This document shows positions 59,808-64,000 of a stretch of 64,000 bases of DNA, one piece after another (the stretch's first letter is position 1; each line of letters opens with the position of its first letter). This stretch comes from Persicaria tinctoria (Eukaryota; Streptophyta; Magnoliopsida; Caryophyllales; Polygonaceae): assembly GCA_037127255.1 (NCBI GenBank), contig JBANSL010000006.1, forward strand, positions 87,716,107 to 87,780,106, given 5' to 3'. Under the pieces are notes generated by a model, which was not told the origin of the DNA, ran no database searches, and saw nothing but the letters and a program-made list of their open reading frames with translations. Position numbers and translations under genes: made by a program.

Positions 59808-61914
59808 GGGAAGCTTTAAAATATAAAATATCCTTAACGTGTAAAATTTGCTTAACGTGTAAAATTTTCAAATCAACACAACACATACGCGCGCAACCCC
59901 GAGCCCTCGGACTCCCGCACCCGCACCCACCTCGAGCCACCTCCGGCCACCAACGACCAGCCGCCCTCGAGCCCACCCCCGGTGCCCAACTCCCGAGCCA
60001 TGGACTGGCTTGGTTCGAGCCCAGACGCGCCCAGACGCGCCCCTTCATCGCAGCAGCGTCGAGCCACCAGCAGTTCGGTTTTCGGCCTCTCACGCCACCC
60101 ACGAGCCACCTCCGGCCACCAGCCCCGACCAGTTCGAACCCCATCCCTCAGGCGCACCCCCCGAGCCCGGAACCGCCTTGGTTCGTGCCCAGCCGAGCCC
60201 ACACCGAGCCATCTTCCCCCACAACGCTAATCGGTTCTTTTGGCTCGGAATACCTTCGAAATCCCGATTTTTCTCCTTGTTTCCACTCGAATTTGGTATG
60301 ATTTCTAACTTTAAACTTGTTTATTACAGTTATTTGGATTGTTTGAATAATTTAGATTGAGATTGAAAACCTAGGGTTTGATTTAGGAGCGGAATTTGGC
60401 GCTTTTTGATAAAAGTCAAATTGATTGAAATTGATGATATGGTTGTGTTGTTGGGTTGATTTTGAGCTAATTTCATGTTCATATCATTGTCAAATTGTTT
60501 ATGCATCATGAGCTAATTGAATTTTAGAATTTTAGGTTGCGATATGTTTTAGAATTTGGGGCTTTTTTCCAAAAGCCAAATGGATTGAAATTGATTATAT
60601 GGTTGTGTTTTTGGGTTGATTTCGAGCTAATTTCATGTTCATATCATTGTCAAATTGTTTATAGATCATTAGCTAATTGGATTTTAGAATTTTATAATGC
60701 GATATGCTTTGGAAATTGGGGGCTTTTTTTCCAAAAGCCAAATTGATTGAAGTTGATGATATGGTTGTGTTGGTGGGTTGATTTTGAGCTAATTTCATGT
60801 TCATAGCATTGTCAAATTGTTTGTGAATAATGAGCTAATTGAATTTTATGATTTTATTGCAATATGTTTTAGGTCGATTAGTTTCTTCTATTTTAGCATA
60901 AAAATCATAATTTAGCCTATTAGCTCAATTGGTAGAGCAATGTGCGTTTGCACAAAAGATGTGGGTTCAAATCCCACATAGGTTACATAAGAGACAAGAG
61001 CACAACAATCGCAAATTGTTAATCATGCACATTATAATCTAACTTATGCACTTTTTAACCTTAATTATGCACATTTTAATCTTATTTATGCACTTGAATT
61101 TTAAAAGCGTATACGTAAAAAAATCGATTTCAAACTTACATCTATCAACCTAAATTATTCGAGAGGTGAACCCAAACTCTCAAAAGTAAAAAAAAAACAA
61201 AATTAAAACATCGATTTCAAAAGCACATCTTTTGTCTTATTAATGCACATTATGATCTTACATTTGCACAATTGTATTCTTAATATGCACAATTGTATCT
61301 TACTTTTGCTCAATTGTAGTTTAAATTTGCACAATTGTATCCTACTTTAAATTTGCACAATTACAGTTGCACAAATGCACTTTACAGTTGCACAAATTCA
61401 CTTCACAGTTGCACAAATGCAATCCACAGTTCCAAAAATGCACTTCACAGTTGCACAAAAGGTATCGAAAACGGGAAAAAGTGCATGTACCCATAAAATT
61501 AGACATATTTACCAAATTACCCATAAATTAAACATATTTCAATTATAAATTTTTATAATTGAAATAGACACATTTACCTATTGACCCCATAATGAATTAT
61601 TTGTCTGCACAAAATAAACTTATATTTGCACAATAAGATGTTATATGTGCACAAAAGCAAGTTATACTTGGACAGCAGAAAGTGTTACCACGAAAAAAAA
61701 AATCTGGGCAAAAAAAAAAAAAATTGGGTCCGAGAAGGGGGGCAACGGGGGGCGCACACATGGGCAACGGGGGGGGGGCAGATATTCTACTAATAAAATT
61801 AGGCTCATTAGTAATTAAATTAGGCCCAATAATAATTAAATTAGGCCCCTTAGCAAATTTTATACAATGAGCATATTTTACACTTTAAGGACTTTTTACA
61901 TTTGAAGTAAACCC
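59808..61914 (+). mobile_element. Tandem unit U7 (2107 bp)
   Basis: Three subrepeats, with both the CCTCTCACGCCACC segment and the 11-bp duplication. It is almost identical to U8 over its full length, differing by a handful of bases and by homopolymer length. Confidence 0.85.
60914..60985 (+). tRNA. tRNA-like cassette in U7
   Basis: 72 nt, consensus sequence. The downstream flank reads ACATAAGAGAC in U7 and U8 instead of ACATAATAGAC. Confidence 0.5.
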
Positions 61915-61926
61915 TATATATATATA

Positions 61927-64000
61927 GGGAAGCTTTAAAATATAAAATATCCTTAACGTGTAAAATTTGCTTAACGTGTAAAATTTTCAAATCAACACAA
62001 CACATACGCGCGCAACCCCGAGCCCTCGGACTCCCGCACCCGCACCCACCTCGAGCCACCTCCGGCCACCAACGACCAGCCGCCCTCGAGCCCACCCCCG
62101 GTGCCCAACTCCCGAGCCATGGACTGGCTTGGTTCGAGCCCAGACGCGCCCAGACGCGCCCCTTCATCGCAGCAGCGTCGAGCCACCAGCAGTTCGGTTT
62201 TCGGCCTCTCACGCCACCCACGAGCCACCTCCGGCCACCAGCCCCGACCAGTTCGAACCCCATCCCTCAGGCGCACCCCCCGAGCCCGGAACCGCCTTGG
62301 TTCGTGCCCAGCCGAGCCCACACCGAGCCATCTTCCCCCACAACGCTAATCGGTTCTTTTGGCTCGGAATACCTTCGAAATCCCGATTTTTCTCCTTGTT
62401 TCCACTCGAATTTGGTATGATTTCTAACTTTAAACTTGTTTATTACAGTTATTTGGATTGTTTGAATAATTTAGATTGAGATTGAAAACCTAGGGTTTGA
62501 TTTAGGAGCGGAATTTGGGGCTTTTTGATAAAAGTCAAATTGATTGAAATTGATGATATGGTTGTGTTGTTGGGTTGATTTTGAGCTAATTTCATGTTCA
62601 TATCATTGTCAAATTGTTTATGCATCATGAGCTAATTGAATTTTAGAATTTTAGGTTGCGATATGTTTTAGAATTTGGGGCTTTTTTCCAAAAGCCAAAT
62701 GGATTGAAATTGATTATATGGTTGTGTTTTTGGGTTGATTTCGAGCTAATTTCATGTTCATATCATTGTCAAATTGTTTATAGATCATTAGCTAATTGGA
62801 TTTTAGAATTTTATAATGCGATATGCTTTGGAATTTGGGGCTTTTTTTTCCAAAAGCCAAATTGATTGAAGTTGATGATATGGTTGTGTTGGTGGGTTGA
62901 TTTTGAGCTAATTTCATGTTCATAGCATTGTCAAATTGTTTGTGAATAATGAGCTAATTGAATTTTATGATTTTATTGCAATATGTTTTAGGTCGATTAG
63001 TTTCTTCTATTTTAGCATAAAAATCATAATTTAGCCTATTAGCTCAATTGGTAGAGCAATGTGCGTTTGCACAAAAGATGTGGGTTCAAATCCCACATAG
63101 GTTACATAAGAGACAAGAGCACAACAATCGCAAATTGTTAATCATGCACATTATAATCTAACTTATGCACTTTTTAACCTTAATTATGCACATTTTAATC
63201 TTATTTATGCACTTGAATTTTAAAAGCGTATACGTAAAAAAATCGATTTCAAACTTACATCTATCAACCTAAATTATTCGAGAGGTGAACCCAAACTCTC
63301 AAAAGTAAAAAAAAAACAAAATTAAAACATCGATTTCAAAAGCACATCTTTTGTCTTATTAATGCACATTATGATCTTACATTTGCACAATTGTATTCTT
63401 AATATGCACAATTGTATCTTACTTTTGCTCAATTGTAGTTTAAATTTGCACAATTGTATCCTACTTTAAATTTGCACAATTACAGTTGCACAAATGCACT
63501 TTACAGTTGCACAAATTCACTTCACAGTTGCACAAATGCAATCCACAGTTCCAAAAATGCACTTCACAGTTGCACAAAAGGTATCGAAAACGGGAAAAAG
63601 TGCATGTACCCATAAAATTAGACATATTTACCAAATTACCCATAAATTAAACATATTTCAATTATAAATTTTTATAATTGAAATAGACACATTTACCTAT
63701 TGACCCCATAATGAATTATTTGTCTGCACAAAATAAACTTATATTTGCACAATAAGATGTTATATGTGCACAAAAGCAAGTTATACTTGGACAGCAGAAA
63801 GTGTTACCACGAAAAAAAAAATCTGGGCAAAAAAAAAAAAAATTGGGTCCGAGAAGGGGGGCAACGGGGGGCGCACACATGGGCAACGGGGGGGGGGGGC
63901 AGATATTCTACTAATAAAATTAGGCTCATTAGTAATTAAATTAGGCCCAATAATAATTAAATTAGGCCCCTTAGCAAATTTTATACAATGAGCATATTTT
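61927..64000 (+). mobile_element. Tandem unit U8 (runs past the window end)
   Basis: The first 2074 bp of a unit nearly identical to U7. The window ends within its right terminal motif array, so the array may continue. Confidence 0.85.
63033..63104 (+). tRNA. tRNA-like cassette in U8
   Basis: 72 nt, consensus sequence, with the same ACATAAGAGAC downstream variant as U7. Confidence 0.5.

Noticed and set aside
49649..62321. Minus-strand Gly/Arg/Trp-rich frame of 100-150 codons repeated in every tandem unit
   Set aside because: Its openness follows from the GC-rich block lacking stops. The plus strand is also open there. The 11-bp and 14-bp indels between units shift the frame, and no start context or domain is seen.
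47448..64000. CRISPR-like or satellite array with regular spacers
   Set aside because: Units are about 2 kb, adjoin through TATATA only, have TIR-like ends and lie in plant DNA. There are no short direct repeats with unique spacers.
47448..64000. Helitron interpretation of the tandem units
   Set aside because: The ends show inverted repeats and no 5' TC / 3' CTRR with a terminal hairpin. Flanks are TA repeats and no Rep/helicase sequence is seen.

Overview
The window comes from the repeat-rich nuclear DNA of a flowering plant, probably a eudicot. The evidence is plant-type LTR retrotransposons (Athila-like and TGTAAC-ended Ty3/gypsy, SIRE-like Ty1/copia), a Mutator-like element (MULE) carrying a DUF1985/Ulp1-like gene, initiator-Met and Asp tRNA primer-binding sites, GT-AG introns and long (TA)n, (AAT)n and (CA)n tracts. 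I found no intact host gene and no intact transposon protein. Every recognisable coding region has stops, frameshifts or truncations.

Layout. 1-2623: one LTR of a Ty3/gypsy element (+). 2624-5688: unassigned, AT-rich, with a decayed LTR-element tail near 4.6 kb. About 5689-25110: a MULE with a decayed transposase (+, 6.5-9.1 kb) and a decayed Ulp1-like gene on the opposite strand (10.3-24.8 kb). That gene is split by a complete but non-coding LTR retrotransposon (11489-21587, minus orientation, 5-bp target duplication AGTTT). 25111-29745: an LTR of the same family in plus orientation, itself split by a small non-autonomous LTR element (25.86-27.96 kb). About 29746-35790: a truncated Athila-like element with a solo-LTR-like insert (33083-34473). 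35833-37977: the 3' half of another non-autonomous LTR element. 37978-42180: a 5'-truncated SIRE-like copia pol. 42181-44196: unassigned.

44197-64000 is the most unusual part. A TA-microsatellite-flanked element with terminal inverted repeats (44336-46723, inverted) faces, across about 720 bp of palindromic CATATG/TA microsatellite, a head-to-tail array of at least eight related units (U1-U8, 1.9-2.3 kb, separated only by 12-13 bp of TATATA). Each unit has three abutting copies of an 18-bp motif at each end in inverted orientation. It also has a GC-rich exon-like block followed by a possible short intron, two to four copies of a roughly 160-bp AT-rich subrepeat, a tRNA-like cassette with good A and B boxes but no anticodon stem, a field of TTGCAC motifs, and a poly-A/poly-G block. 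No protein is encoded. I did not recognise this family and treat it as the main candidate novelty.

Second candidate: a palindrome, GGTCGATATCGACC, is iterated in the Athila-like element both in the non-coding LTR and in the coding linkers of gag and protease. The same core (TCGRTAYCGA) recurs in the unrelated LTR inserted in that element.
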